DNA from: Sandarakinorhabdus limnophila DSM 17366
GTDB taxonomy: Bacteria > Pseudomonadota > Alphaproteobacteria > Sphingomonadales > Sphingomonadaceae
Length of the DNA stretch: 64,000 bases
NCBI RefSeq assembly: GCF_000420765.1
Contig: NZ_ATVO01000009.1
Coordinates: forward strand, 1 to 64,000
Direction: 5' to 3'
The position numbers and the translations under genes are program-made. Shown here one piece after another: positions 17,529-25,439 of the stretch; positions within the stretch are counted from its first letter, which is position 1, and every line of letters starts with the position of its first letter. The notes beneath the pieces were generated by a model. The model saw only the letters and a program-made list of their open reading frames with translations. It made no database searches and had not been told where the DNA came from.

Positions 17529-18508
17529 GCATCCACTTTCGCAAAGCGCCCGCCACGGCGGAAGCGCGCCATCATTTCCGGGATGAATCCGGCCAGCGGC
17601 GTCGGCGTGACGCCCAGATCCTTCAGCCCTGGCAAGGTGGTCGCGCAGATATTGCCCTTTTTCAGCATCGCCAGCTGATCGCTGTTCATCGGCATGAACG
17701 GCAAGATATCGCCCATCTTAGCGAGCAGGCCGGACGTGAAGTCCGACAATGGCACCACCGGCCGGTCGAGACCGGTCAGATCGGAAATCATCTGCAGGAT
17801 GGCGGTGAAGCTCAGCACATCCGGCCCGCCCAGTTCAAAGGTGCGCCCGCGCGCATCGCCCGATTGCAGCGCCGCCAGCACCGCATCGGCGACATCACGC
17901 ACATAGACCGGCTGGAACAGGCTGTCCCCGCAGATTGCCGGCAAGATGGGGGACAATCGCGCCATGCCGGCAAAGCGATTGAAGAACTGATCTTCCGGCC
18001 CGGCGACCAGGCTGGGCCGCAGAAGGCAAGCAAACGGCAACGCGCTGAGCACCTGTTGCTCGCCCTCGCCCTTGCTGCGGGCATAGGCGATTGCGCTGAT
18101 GGCATCGGCACCGATCGCGGACATTTGCACATAGGCCTTTACGCCCGCCGCCGCCGCGGCCCGCGCCGCCCGCCCGGCGCCTTCGGCCTGCAGACCGGCA
18201 AAGCGCTGGTCCCCGCTTTCGGCAAGGATGCCAACAAGGTTCACGCCCGCCGATGCGCCGACAAAGGCGGCAGCCATATCGGCATCGGAACGGATATTGC
18301 CGGTCACCACCTGGATCTGGCCAAGATCACCGAGCGGCTTCAGGTACAGCGCGCTGTCGGCATGGCGGGAGACAACACGCACCCGGTATCCGGCCCGGGC
18401 CAGCGCCTCCACCACGTACCGGCCGATGAAGCCCGCACCGCCAATGACGGTGACCAGCGCGCCAACAGGCAACGGGGAAGCAGTGCTTGTGCTGTGAAGA
18501 TCAGTCAT
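17525..18508 (-). CDS. NDUFA9-like NAD(P)-binding protein (atypical short-chain dehydrogenase)
   Basis: A 327-residue extended SDR with the nucleotide motif VIGGAGFIGRYVV, followed by a variable substrate domain (RPSLVAGPEDQFFNRFA, FQPVYVRDVADAV). The YxxxK motif is replaced by YARSKGEGE, as in the NDUFA9/NAD(P)H-binding group related to a complex I accessory subunit. Bacterial members may act in quinone or lipid metabolism. It is translated just before uppP with an ATGA overlap. Exact reaction unknown. Confidence 0.85.
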   Translation of the reverse strand: MTDLHSTSTASPLPVGALVTVIGGAGFIGRYVVEALARAGYRVRVVSRHADSALYLKPLGDLGQIQVVTGNIRSDADMAAAFVGASAGVNLVGILAESGDQRFAGLQAEGAGRAARAAAAAGVKAYVQMSAIGADAISAIAYARSKGEGEQQVLSALPFACLLRPSLVAGPEDQFFNRFAGMARLSPILPAICGDSLFQPVYVRDVADAVLAALQSGDARGRTFELGGPDVLSFTAILQMISDLTGLDRPVVPLSDFTSGLLAKMGDILPFMPMNSDQLAMLKKGNICATTLPGLKDLGVTPTPLAGFIPEMMARFRRGGRFAKVDA

Positions 18509-18605
18509 GCCGGCGATTTAGCCGCTGGCGCCGGCCTTGTCTTGGCTCATCTTGCCCCGCGACGCTGCTGCTGGCGGAAAAATCGCGATTGCCCGGCACA
18601 GACGA

Positions 18606-18634
18606 TTGACATCCCCCGATTCCACCCATATCAG
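18606..18634 (+). promoter_or_regulatory. sigma70-type promoter of tRNA-Leu
   Basis: A consensus TTGACA at 18606-18611, a 17-base spacer, and TATCAG at 18629-18634. The tRNA begins 17 bases downstream, so transcription should start near 18641. The match is unusually close for this G+C-rich genome. Confidence 0.75.
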
Positions 18635-18650
18635 CCGCCGCCTACCCCGT

Positions 18651-18737
18651 GCCCAGATGGCGGAATTGGTAGACGCACCAGCTTCAGGTGCTGGCGCTCG
18701 CAAGGGCGTGGAGGTTCGAGTCCTCTTCTGGGCACCA
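18651..18737 (+). tRNA. tRNA-Leu (anticodon CAG)
   Basis: An 87-base type II tRNA with a long variable arm and encoded CCA. The acceptor stem is GCCCAGA paired with TCTGGGC, the anticodon arm CCAGC-TTCAGGT-GCTGG with CAG at 34-36, and the T-arm GGTTCGAGTCC. It decodes CTG, the commonest leucine codon here. An integrase-like fragment lies downstream, so this tRNA has probably served as an integration site. Confidence 0.97.
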
Positions 18738-18740
18738 TCA

Positions 18741-18765
18741 CTCCGGCCGCCAGCGGCCGCCGGAG
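18741..18765 (+). terminator. hairpin after tRNA-Leu
   Basis: CTCCGG at 18741-18746 pairs with CCGGAG at 18760-18765, with further inner pairing in a GC-rich loop, four bases after the tRNA CCA. There is no good T-run, so it could be a processing hairpin rather than a true terminator. Confidence 0.5.
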
Positions 18766-18916
18766 ATTGAAAAACCTTCAAAATCAGCTGGGCCAGCTCT
18801 CGCGGTGACCGCCTGTGTTCGCCGACATCCGTCGGCAAGCGCAGTTTTCTGGGGCCTTCAGTACCATCGCCAAAACCCTTTGGCTGCTGTCGAAGCTTTC
18901 GCCGTCCCTGGGCAAA

Positions 18917-19036
18917 CGGCCAATGACCGCGGCGCCCATTTGGCAGGCGCGCGTGGACATGGCGCAATGGTGGGCGGACCATCTCGATGTCCTCCGCAAG
19001 GGGGCGGAGGTGGTGCCAATGAGGGCAGTCAGTTAC
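18917..19036 (+). pseudogene. probable C-terminal remnant of a P4-type integrase
   Basis: In one + frame this stretch reads ARVDMAQWWADHLDVLRKG followed by AEVVPMRA. I recognise this as the characteristic tail of P4-type (DUF4102) integrases, which end with a QxWADYLDxLR segment and a VVP motif. No start, catalytic box or stop in register is present, so it is a fragment. It lies about 180 bases 3' of tRNA-Leu and reads away from it, the expected position of an island integrase. The rest of 18767-19141 shows no gene. The identification rests on one short motif. Confidence 0.45.
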
Positions 19037-19141
19037 CGTCGGGTGGGCATCCCTCCCTTGCTGCTACTTCCGCATTGCGACCTCATTTCGGCCAATATGG
19101 TCAATCGCATCCTAACCCAAAGCCGACACTGGTTCTTGGTG

Positions 19142-20008
19142 TTAGCCGGCAAATGACAGCGGTAGCCGCAGAAAGCGCCGCCCCTGCGCATCGGGCGGCG
19201 GCAGCTCGCCAGCTGCGATATTCACCTGCAGGCTTGGCAGGATCAGCGTTGGCGGAGCCAGCGTTGCGTCTCGGGCCTGACGCATCGCGACAAAGCTCCG
19301 TGCATCAACGCCATCATGCACATGGATATTGCCCGCCTTTTGCGCGGCGACGCTGGTTTCGCAGGCATAGTCTGCGCGGCCGGTTGGTAGATAATCATGG
19401 CCAACAAAAATCCGGGTTTCGGGCGGGAGCGCCAGGATCTTCAGGATCGAGGCATGCAGCGTTGCCGCATCGCCGCCGGGAAAATCACAGCGCGCGGTGC
19501 CATAGTCGGGCATGAACAGCGTGTCGCCAACGAAGGCGGCGTCACCGATGAGATAGGTCAGACAGGCAGGCGTGTGGCCGGGCGTGTGCATCACGCGGAT
19601 GGTCAAATTGCCCAGCGGCAGGGTGGCGCCATCTTCCACCAGAACGTCGAACTGGCGGCCATCGGTGGGCAGATCGTCCATGCCAAAGCGCGGTGCGAAC
19701 ACCTTCTGCACCTCGGCAATGCGGGCGCCGATCACCAGCGGTGCGCCACTTTTGTCCCGCAGCCAGTGGCCGCCGGCCAGATGGTCGGCGTGGGCGTGGG
19801 TTTCGAGGATCCAGCGCAGCTTGAGCTGGCGCCGCTCAACGACGCTGTACAACGCCTCAAGGCCGTTGTGTGAGACGCGGGCGCCCTTGGGTTCATAATC
19901 CAGCACCGCATCGATGATCACGGCCTCGCCCGTGTCGGGATCTGAGACGAGATAGGTCCACGTGTTGGTCGCATGGTCAAAGAACGGAGTGACGTCAGGG
20001 CGGTTCAT
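19142..20008 (-). CDS. MBL-fold hydrolase, persulfide dioxygenase/Blh-like
   Basis: A 288-residue metallo-beta-lactamase-fold enzyme with the metal motif THAHADHLAGG, then HTPGHTPACLTY, VGDTLF and VGHDYLP, matching the ETHE1/Blh group that oxidises glutathione persulfide or acts in hydrogen sulfide detoxification. The start at 20008 (MNRPDVTPFF) has GGAG six bases before it, better than the ATG at 20020. It is divergent from a BigR-like ArsR regulator across 65 bases containing a perfect palindrome, and a TauE exporter gene follows the regulator. This context strongly supports a sulfur-stress role. Confidence 0.87.
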   Translation of the reverse strand: MNRPDVTPFFDHATNTWTYLVSDPDTGEAVIIDAVLDYEPKGARVSHNGLEALYSVVERRQLKLRWILETHAHADHLAGGHWLRDKSGAPLVIGARIAEVQKVFAPRFGMDDLPTDGRQFDVLVEDGATLPLGNLTIRVMHTPGHTPACLTYLIGDAAFVGDTLFMPDYGTARCDFPGGDAATLHASILKILALPPETRIFVGHDYLPTGRADYACETSVAAQKAGNIHVHDGVDARSFVAMRQARDATLAPPTLILPSLQVNIAAGELPPPDAQGRRFLRLPLSFAG

Positions 20009-20030
20009 ATCGATCTCCAATGCCGCGACA

Positions 20031-20044
20031 TTAGCATTTGCTAA
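20031..20044. promoter_or_regulatory. palindromic operator between MBL hydrolase and ArsR/BigR-like genes
   Basis: TTAGCATTTGCTAA is a perfect inverted repeat (TTAGCA-TT-TGCTAA) in an AT-rich divergent intergenic region. ArsR-type persulfide sensors such as BigR bind AT-rich palindromes in this position and repress both directions. Functional assignment is inferred. Confidence 0.7.
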
Positions 20045-20073
20045 ATTAGTTTCAAGTAGGTATATCCACCGCC

Positions 20074-20394
20074 ATGAACATTTCCGCGAATCTTGAGGCC
20101 TTTGAGGCCAGCGCCGCAGAGGCGGCCAAGCTGATGAAGGCGCTCGCCAATGAGCGCCGGCTGCTGATCCTGTGCCAGATTGCCGATGGGGAACGCTCGG
20201 TGGGTTCGCTCAACGTCGGCCTGTCGCAATCGGCCCTGTCGCAGCATCTGGCGCTGCTGCGCGAAGAGGGCGTCGTGAAAACCCGGCGCGAGGCGCAGAC
20301 CATCTATTATTCGATCGCCAATCCGGCTGTGCACAAGGTGATTCAGACCCTGGCGGAAATCTACTGCCCGGAACTTGCCGGCCTGCCGGCCTGA
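20074..20394 (+). CDS. bigR: ArsR-family regulator, BigR/SqrR-like persulfide sensor
   Basis: A 106-residue winged-helix repressor. The recognition helix region reads LSQSALSQHLALLREEGVV, followed by the wing (TRREAQTIYYSI). Two cysteines, Cys34 (LILCQIADGE) and Cys98 (EIYCPEL), correspond to the pair that forms a sulfide-bridged link in BigR/SqrR when persulfides are present, releasing DNA. It faces the MBL hydrolase across a palindrome and precedes a TauE exporter by 21 bases. The gene symbol is by analogy. Confidence 0.85.
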   Translation: MNISANLEAFEASAAEAAKLMKALANERRLLILCQIADGERSVGSLNVGLSQSALSQHLALLREEGVVKTRREAQTIYYSIANPAVHKVIQTLAEIYCPELAGLPA

Positions 20395-20415
20395 CCCGCC
20401 AACAAGGATATTGCC

Positions 20416-21195
20416 ATGGAAGCCGGACTGGCACTCGGACTTCCAGCGGCCGTTGCCGGCGGGGCCATCATCGCCCTGCTGCTCGGCCTGTTTGGCGGCG
20501 GCGGCTCCGTGCTGGCGACGCCGCTGCTGCTCTATATCGTCGGCATATCTGATCCGCACGTGGCCATCGGCACGGGGGCGGCGGCCGTTGCCATGAACGC
20601 GGCGGCCAATCTGGCGGTGCAGGCGCGGGCCGGCACCGTGAAATGGCCGTGTGCGCTTTCCTTCGCGGGGGCTGGCCTCGCCGGTTCGCTGGCCGGCGCG
20701 GTTCTGGCGCAGCGCGTGGACGGGCAGGCGCTGCTCAGCGCCTTTGCGCTGGCCATGCTGGCGGTGGGGCTGGCCATGCTGCGCCCGGCGAAAGCCGAAG
20801 GCGACCCAGCGGTGCGGCTTGATCTGCCGATGACGCTGAAGCTGGTGCCGGCCGGGCTTGTTGTTGGCCTTGCGGCGGGCTTCTTCGGGATCGGTGGCGG
20901 TTTCCTGATCGTGCCCGGCCTGATGGCGGCCACCGGCATGACGCTGGCCAACGCCGCGGCCTCCTCATTGGTTTCGGTGATGGTGTTCGGCGTCGCGACG
21001 GCCGGCACTTATGCAGTGGCCGGCCGAGTGGATGGCCCGGCACTGCTGGCGATGGTGGCCGGCGGGCTCATCGGCGTGCTGGCCGCCAAACCACTGGCGC
21101 CGCGTCTTGCCACCCGCGCCGCCTTGGCCCGCCGGCTGTTCGCGATCATGGTGATCCTGACGGCGCTGTACGTCGGCTGGCGCTCACTGGGATGA
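20416..21195 (+). CDS. TauE/SafE-family sulfite/organosulfur anion exporter
   Basis: A 259-residue inner-membrane protein with about eight helices and two family repeats, marked by LLGLFGGGGSVLATPLLL and GLAAGFFGIGGGFLIVPGL. TauE/SafE proteins export sulfite, sulfoacetate or related anions. It is 21 bases downstream of the BigR-like gene, so it is probably co-regulated and removes the sulfite or thiosulfate produced by the MBL persulfide enzyme. Confidence 0.9.
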   Translation: MEAGLALGLPAAVAGGAIIALLLGLFGGGGSVLATPLLLYIVGISDPHVAIGTGAAAVAMNAAANLAVQARAGTVKWPCALSFAGAGLAGSLAGAVLAQRVDGQALLSAFALAMLAVGLAMLRPAKAEGDPAVRLDLPMTLKLVPAGLVVGLAAGFFGIGGGFLIVPGLMAATGMTLANAAASSLVSVMVFGVATAGTYAVAGRVDGPALLAMVAGGLIGVLAAKPLAPRLATRAALARRLFAIMVILTALYVGWRSLG

Positions 21196-21303
21196 GGCGG
21201 GCAGCGCCAGGCCATCGTCGCACAGCACCACATAGATGGCCGGGATCACCAGCAGGGTGAGCAGGATTGAACTGGCCAGCCCGAACAGATGCCAGTTGTC
21301 AAA
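21184..21303 (-). pseudogene. C-terminal remnant of an RND efflux permease
   Basis: On the minus strand this reads FDNWHLFGLASSILLTLLVI followed by PAIYVVLCDDG and a stop. LLTLLVIPAIY is the typical last helix of AcrB/CzcA-type RND permeases. No upstream part of the gene exists; the preceding DNA is the start of the divergent GST-like gene's leader. The remnant overlaps the last bases of the TauE gene. Evidence of a past deletion at this point. Confidence 0.65.
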
Positions 21304-21357
21304 CCTTCCTCGCGGGCGCAGATCAGCCGCACCAGATCGAGAAAGGGCACCATCACC

Positions 21358-22353
21358 ATGTACATAATCAATGGCGCGCTCGGTTCACCCTATTCGATGA
21401 AGATGCGCGCGCTGATGCGCTATCGCCGTATTCCGCACCTCTGGGTCCACGGTGCGGACTCGCGCGAGGCGCTGGCCAGGGTCAAAGCACCGGTCATCCC
21501 GGTGATGGAATATCCCGATGGGACGTTCCACAATGATTCCACCCCGCTGATTTATGATCTGGAGGCGCGTCACGCCGAACGTTCCGTGGTTCCGCCAGAC
21601 CCGGCAAGTGCCTTCATCGCGCACCTGATCGAGGATTTTGCCGATGAATGGGTGACCAAGGCGATGTTCGGCTACCGCTGGCTGGAGGATGTGGACCAGA
21701 TCCAGATGAGCCGCTGGCTCGCCTTTGACGCGATGAAGGGCGGCGGGCTGGCGACGAGCCAGGGCTTTGCCGAACAGTTCCGCGCCCGCCAGGTCGGGCG
21801 GATGGCGATTGTCGGCTGCACGCGCGAAAATTTCCCGCTGATCGAAGCCTCGACCCACGCGCTGATGGCGGCGCTGGAGGCGCATGTGGTCGATCGCCAT
21901 TGCCTGTTCGGCACGCGCCCCAGCCTCGCGGAATTCGGCATATATGGCCAGTTATCGCAGCTTGGCGTTGACCCGACCGCGCAAACAATGATGCGCAAGG
22001 ACTATCCCTACAGCTTCCGCTGGCTGCTCCATATTGACGATATGTCGGGCATCGAGGGCCAATGGGATGCAGCAGATGCGCCCTTTGCGCCGATCATCGC
22101 CGCATGGCTGAAGCAGGTGGGCGACATCTACATGCCCTTCCTCCTCGCCAATGCCGCCGCGATCGAAGCCGGCGAAACGACCTTCAGCATGACCGCCATG
22201 GGCCTGCCCTACACCCAGGGTGTGTTCAAATATCAGGCCAAATGCCTGGCTGATCTGCGCGCGCGCCATGCCGCGCTGGATGCGACCGCGCGGGGACGCA
22301 TCGATCCGCTGCTGGCGGAGGCGGGGTGTCTCGACGCCTTGCTGAGCCGATGA
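21358..22353 (+). CDS. glutathione S-transferase-like protein (long form)
   Basis: A 331-residue protein whose first 80 residues form a thioredoxin-like GST domain (YIINGALGSPYSMKMRALMR; cis-Pro in APVIPVMEYPDG; NDSTPLIYDLEARH), followed by a long helical domain with FGTRPSLAEFGIYGQLSQLG. It is about 100 residues longer than standard GSTs. Ser and Tyr, rather than Cys, occupy the usual glutathione position. Its stop overlaps the start of the sulfatase gene (ATGA), so it is part of the sulfatase operon and may process a desulfated or halogenated product. The start is at 21358; GAGAAAGGG lies a little far upstream. Confidence 0.8.
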   Translation: MYIINGALGSPYSMKMRALMRYRRIPHLWVHGADSREALARVKAPVIPVMEYPDGTFHNDSTPLIYDLEARHAERSVVPPDPASAFIAHLIEDFADEWVTKAMFGYRWLEDVDQIQMSRWLAFDAMKGGGLATSQGFAEQFRARQVGRMAIVGCTRENFPLIEASTHALMAALEAHVVDRHCLFGTRPSLAEFGIYGQLSQLGVDPTAQTMMRKDYPYSFRWLLHIDDMSGIEGQWDAADAPFAPIIAAWLKQVGDIYMPFLLANAAAIEAGETTFSMTAMGLPYTQGVFKYQAKCLADLRARHAALDATARGRIDPLLAEAGCLDALLSR

Positions 22354-24140
22354 GCCCGAAGCGACCGGCAGCCGTTCTGGCCGCTCTGACCGTGCTGCAT
22401 CTGCTTGCGCCCGGCACCCACGCGGCCCCTGCGAAGCGCCCCAACATCGTAATCCTGCTTGCCGATGATTGGGGGTTCAGTGATGTCGGCGCCTTCGGCG
22501 GCGAAATTGCGACGCCCAATATCGACGCGCTCGCGGCCAAGGGTGTGCGTTTTTCGAATTTCCACGTCGCCGGTTCATGCTCGCCCACGCGGGCGATGCT
22601 GCAGACGGGCGTGATCAACCACCGTGCCGGCTTGGGCAACATGCCGGAGACAATCCCACCGGAACATCAGGGCAAGCCCGGCTATGACGCGCACCTCAAC
22701 AACCGCGTGGTGACCATTGCCGATCAGCTGCGCGCTGGCGGCTACCGCACCTATCTGACCGGGAAATGGCATCTGGGCCACACGCCCGACAGCCTGCCCA
22801 CGGCGCGCGGCTATGATCATGCGCTTGCGCTGGCCCAATCGGGCGCCGACAATTTTGAAGATAAGCCCAATCTGCTCATTTATGACCAGACCGAATGGAG
22901 CGAGGACGGCAAGCCGGCGAAACTGCCGGCGCGTTTCTATTCCTCGACCCTGATTGTCGACAGGATGATCCGCTATATTGACAGCGGCAACGCCAGCGGA
23001 AAACCGTTTCTGGCTTCGGTGAACTTCATCGCCAACCACACGCCATTGCAGGCGCCCGATGCCGACATCGCGGCCTATGCCGGGCGCTACACCGCGGGCT
23101 GGACAGCGCTGCGCAACCAGCGCCGGGCCGCAGTGATTGCCAAGGGCATGATGCCCGCAGGCGTTGCCATGGTAACCATGAATACCAGTGGCGACTGGTC
23201 GCAATTGTCGCCTCAGGAACGGCAGCAGCGCGCCGGTGCGATGGCGGCCTATGCCGGCATGGCCACAGCCATGGACCGTGAAATCGGCCGGCTGGTCGCG
23301 CATCTGAAGGCCATCGGCGAATATGAGAACAGCATATTCGTTTTTCTGTCTGACAATGGCGCCGAAGCCACCGACCCGATGGCGATGGGGGCATTTGCGC
23401 GCTGGAACGCCAATCATCTCTATGATCAAAGCATCGCCAGGCAGGGTCGCCCGGGCTCGCTGACTGCACAAGGCGCTGGCTTTGCCAGCGCATCGGTCTC
23501 GCCGCTGCGGGGATACAAGTTCAGCGCGAGCGAAGGGGGCTTGCGTGTGCCGATGATCATGGCCTGGCCGGGCAATCCGGCGATCAGGGGTGGCAGCGTT
23601 GCGACCGGCTTTGCCCATGTCACCGATATGCCGCCCACGTTGTTGGCGCTGGCCGGGGTGACGCCGCAGCAAGGCGTTTTTGCCGGGCGCCGTGTCGAGC
23701 CCATGATCGGGTTGAACCTGTCGCCGATGCTCACCGGGAGTACGCCATCCGTCCATCCGGCAGACAAGCCGCTGGGCTATGAACTGTCGGGCAACGCGGT
23801 GCTGTTCAAAGGCGATTACAAGCTGGTCAAGAACCTGCCACCTTATGGCGATGCCCGCTGGCGGCTCTACAATATCAGCGCCGATCCCGGCGAGACTGAT
23901 GATCTGTCGCGCGCCGATCCGGAACGATTTGCCGTCATGCAAAGCGATTATGCCGCCTTTGCCAGGGCCAACCAGGTGCTGCCGATGCCCGAAGGCTACA
24001 CGGCGCCCGACCAGATTTTCGCCAATGCATTGCGTACGTTGCTCATACCGCGGCTGCTCGAACTGTGGCCAGCTGGTGCCATATTGGTGGTAGCATTAGC
24101 GACCTTGATCCGGTGGCGCCGCCGCCGCGCTAAACGGTGA
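22350..24140 (+). CDS. type I sulfatase (arylsulfatase), C-terminally membrane-tethered
   Basis: Hydrolyses a sulfate ester in the periplasm. 596 residues: signal peptide (to about residue 25), metal and nucleotide-like start NIVILLADDWGFSDVG, active-site motif CSPTRAMLQTG whose Cys must be converted to formylglycine, TGKWHLGH, and FLSDNGAEA. After the catalytic domain comes a transmembrane helix (AGAILVVALATLIRW) with an Arg-rich cytoplasmic end, so the enzyme is anchored by its C-terminus. Coupled by four-base overlaps to the GST-like gene before it and the propeller gene after it. A lipoprotein FGE gene lies 2.3 kb downstream on the other strand. Substrate unknown. Confidence 0.93.
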   Translation: MSPKRPAAVLAALTVLHLLAPGTHAAPAKRPNIVILLADDWGFSDVGAFGGEIATPNIDALAAKGVRFSNFHVAGSCSPTRAMLQTGVINHRAGLGNMPETIPPEHQGKPGYDAHLNNRVVTIADQLRAGGYRTYLTGKWHLGHTPDSLPTARGYDHALALAQSGADNFEDKPNLLIYDQTEWSEDGKPAKLPARFYSSTLIVDRMIRYIDSGNASGKPFLASVNFIANHTPLQAPDADIAAYAGRYTAGWTALRNQRRAAVIAKGMMPAGVAMVTMNTSGDWSQLSPQERQQRAGAMAAYAGMATAMDREIGRLVAHLKAIGEYENSIFVFLSDNGAEATDPMAMGAFARWNANHLYDQSIARQGRPGSLTAQGAGFASASVSPLRGYKFSASEGGLRVPMIMAWPGNPAIRGGSVATGFAHVTDMPPTLLALAGVTPQQGVFAGRRVEPMIGLNLSPMLTGSTPSVHPADKPLGYELSGNAVLFKGDYKLVKNLPPYGDARWRLYNISADPGETDDLSRADPERFAVMQSDYAAFARANQVLPMPEGYTAPDQIFANALRTLLIPRLLELWPAGAILVVALATLIRWRRRRAKR

Positions 24141-25378
24141 AGGGCTATTGGCCAGGCCGCTGGCCCTGCGAGGACGGCGGCCCACGCCGGTTGCAGTCGG
24201 TTCCCGATCCCAAGGCCCTGGCAGAACCTGCCAGTCTGCGGCTCGCGGCGACCTCGCGGCGCCGGTTGATGACGACGATGACCGTACTCGGCGATCCGGG
24301 CGAGCTTTTTCTGCTGACCCATCAGGCGCTGCGATCGCGGATCGGGTTGCCTACCACCGCGCAGGTCGAGCGTATCGATCCGTTGACGCTGCGCCCTCTC
24401 GCCCGCAGCCCGCGCCTCGACGGCGGCCCGATCTGGCCGGGCGGGATGGCCGTCCACCGCAATGGCGATCTTTACATCGTCTATGGGCGCTACATCCATC
24501 GCCTAGACCGCGCAGATCTCGCTGTCCGCGCGGCAGCGCGATTGCCGGTCGATCAGCCCTATAACAGTTTCGTGATCCTCGATTCTGGGCTGATTGTGAC
24601 GAAGAATCTGTCAGTTCGCTCCACAGCACAACTTTGTGTGATCGATCCGGACGATTTGACCATGGCCTGCCCGCCGCTCGATTGCGGCGAGCCATCGGTC
24701 GCGCGGCTCAGCGCCGTTGGAAATACCGTCTATGTGGTGGGTGTGCGTACGATAACCCGCTATCATTGGGATGGCACTGCCTTGCGCCGCGACGATAGCT
24801 GGGCCTGCCCCTATATCGGCAACAGCCAGCGCAGCCATGGCTGGGATGCGGTGATCGGGGACCGGCACCTTTGGCTGATGGACAACGGCCAGCATCGCTA
24901 TCGAACAAGCATGGTCGGGCGCGGCGTTGCGCAGGCACCCAACCGGCTCATCCGCGTTGCACTTGCAGACGCTGAGGACTGGCAGGGCATCGACGTCAGC
25001 GGCTTACCGGGTGGCAGCATCACCAACCCGCCGCTCTGGGACGAAGCAAGGCAGATCGTCATCGCATATGACAGCGCCAATCGCGTCATCTGCGGCTTCC
25101 GGTTCGAGGAAGAGAAGCGCGCGCTCGTGCCACTGTGGAGGCAAGACGGTTTTGGCTGCGCCAGCCACATGTTGCATTTCCCCGAAAGTGGCCTGATTTG
25201 CACCAATGATTATCAGCGCCGCGAAGCGATCGTCCTGCTCGATATCGCTAGCGGAGCGACAGTTGCGCGGGTCGAAACAGGCGGGTTCATGCAAGGCGTG
25301 GTGTTTCCCTCGCCCGGCTGGAATGAAGATTTCTATTGGTGCTCGATGGACCAGGTGACGCGGATCGCGTTGACGTGA
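24137..25378 (+). CDS. propeller-like protein of unknown function in sulfatase operon
   Basis: A 413-residue protein built of repeated strand units with motifs such as WPGGMAVHRNGDLYIVYGRY, NSFVILDSGLIVT and ITNPPLWDEARQIVIAYDS, a pattern like SMP-30/gluconolactonase-type six-bladed propellers. No signal peptide is evident, so it is likely cytosolic. The GTG at 24137 overlaps the sulfatase stop (GTGA). The first 40 or so residues look unlike the rest, and an ATG at 24269 (MTTMTVLG) is an alternative start. It could be a lactonase or hydrolase acting on the desulfated product, but no catalytic residue set is recognised. Confidence 0.7.
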   Translation: MKGYWPGRWPCEDGGPRRLQSVPDPKALAEPASLRLAATSRRRLMTTMTVLGDPGELFLLTHQALRSRIGLPTTAQVERIDPLTLRPLARSPRLDGGPIWPGGMAVHRNGDLYIVYGRYIHRLDRADLAVRAAARLPVDQPYNSFVILDSGLIVTKNLSVRSTAQLCVIDPDDLTMACPPLDCGEPSVARLSAVGNTVYVVGVRTITRYHWDGTALRRDDSWACPYIGNSQRSHGWDAVIGDRHLWLMDNGQHRYRTSMVGRGVAQAPNRLIRVALADAEDWQGIDVSGLPGGSITNPPLWDEARQIVIAYDSANRVICGFRFEEEKRALVPLWRQDGFGCASHMLHFPESGLICTNDYQRREAIVLLDIASGATVARVETGGFMQGVVFPSPGWNEDFYWCSMDQVTRIALT

Positions 25379-25439
25379 TCCGCGCCGCCGAAAAATAGCC
25401 CGGCGTGTTCGGGGCTGGGGTGAAGCTGTTTGGTGATGT

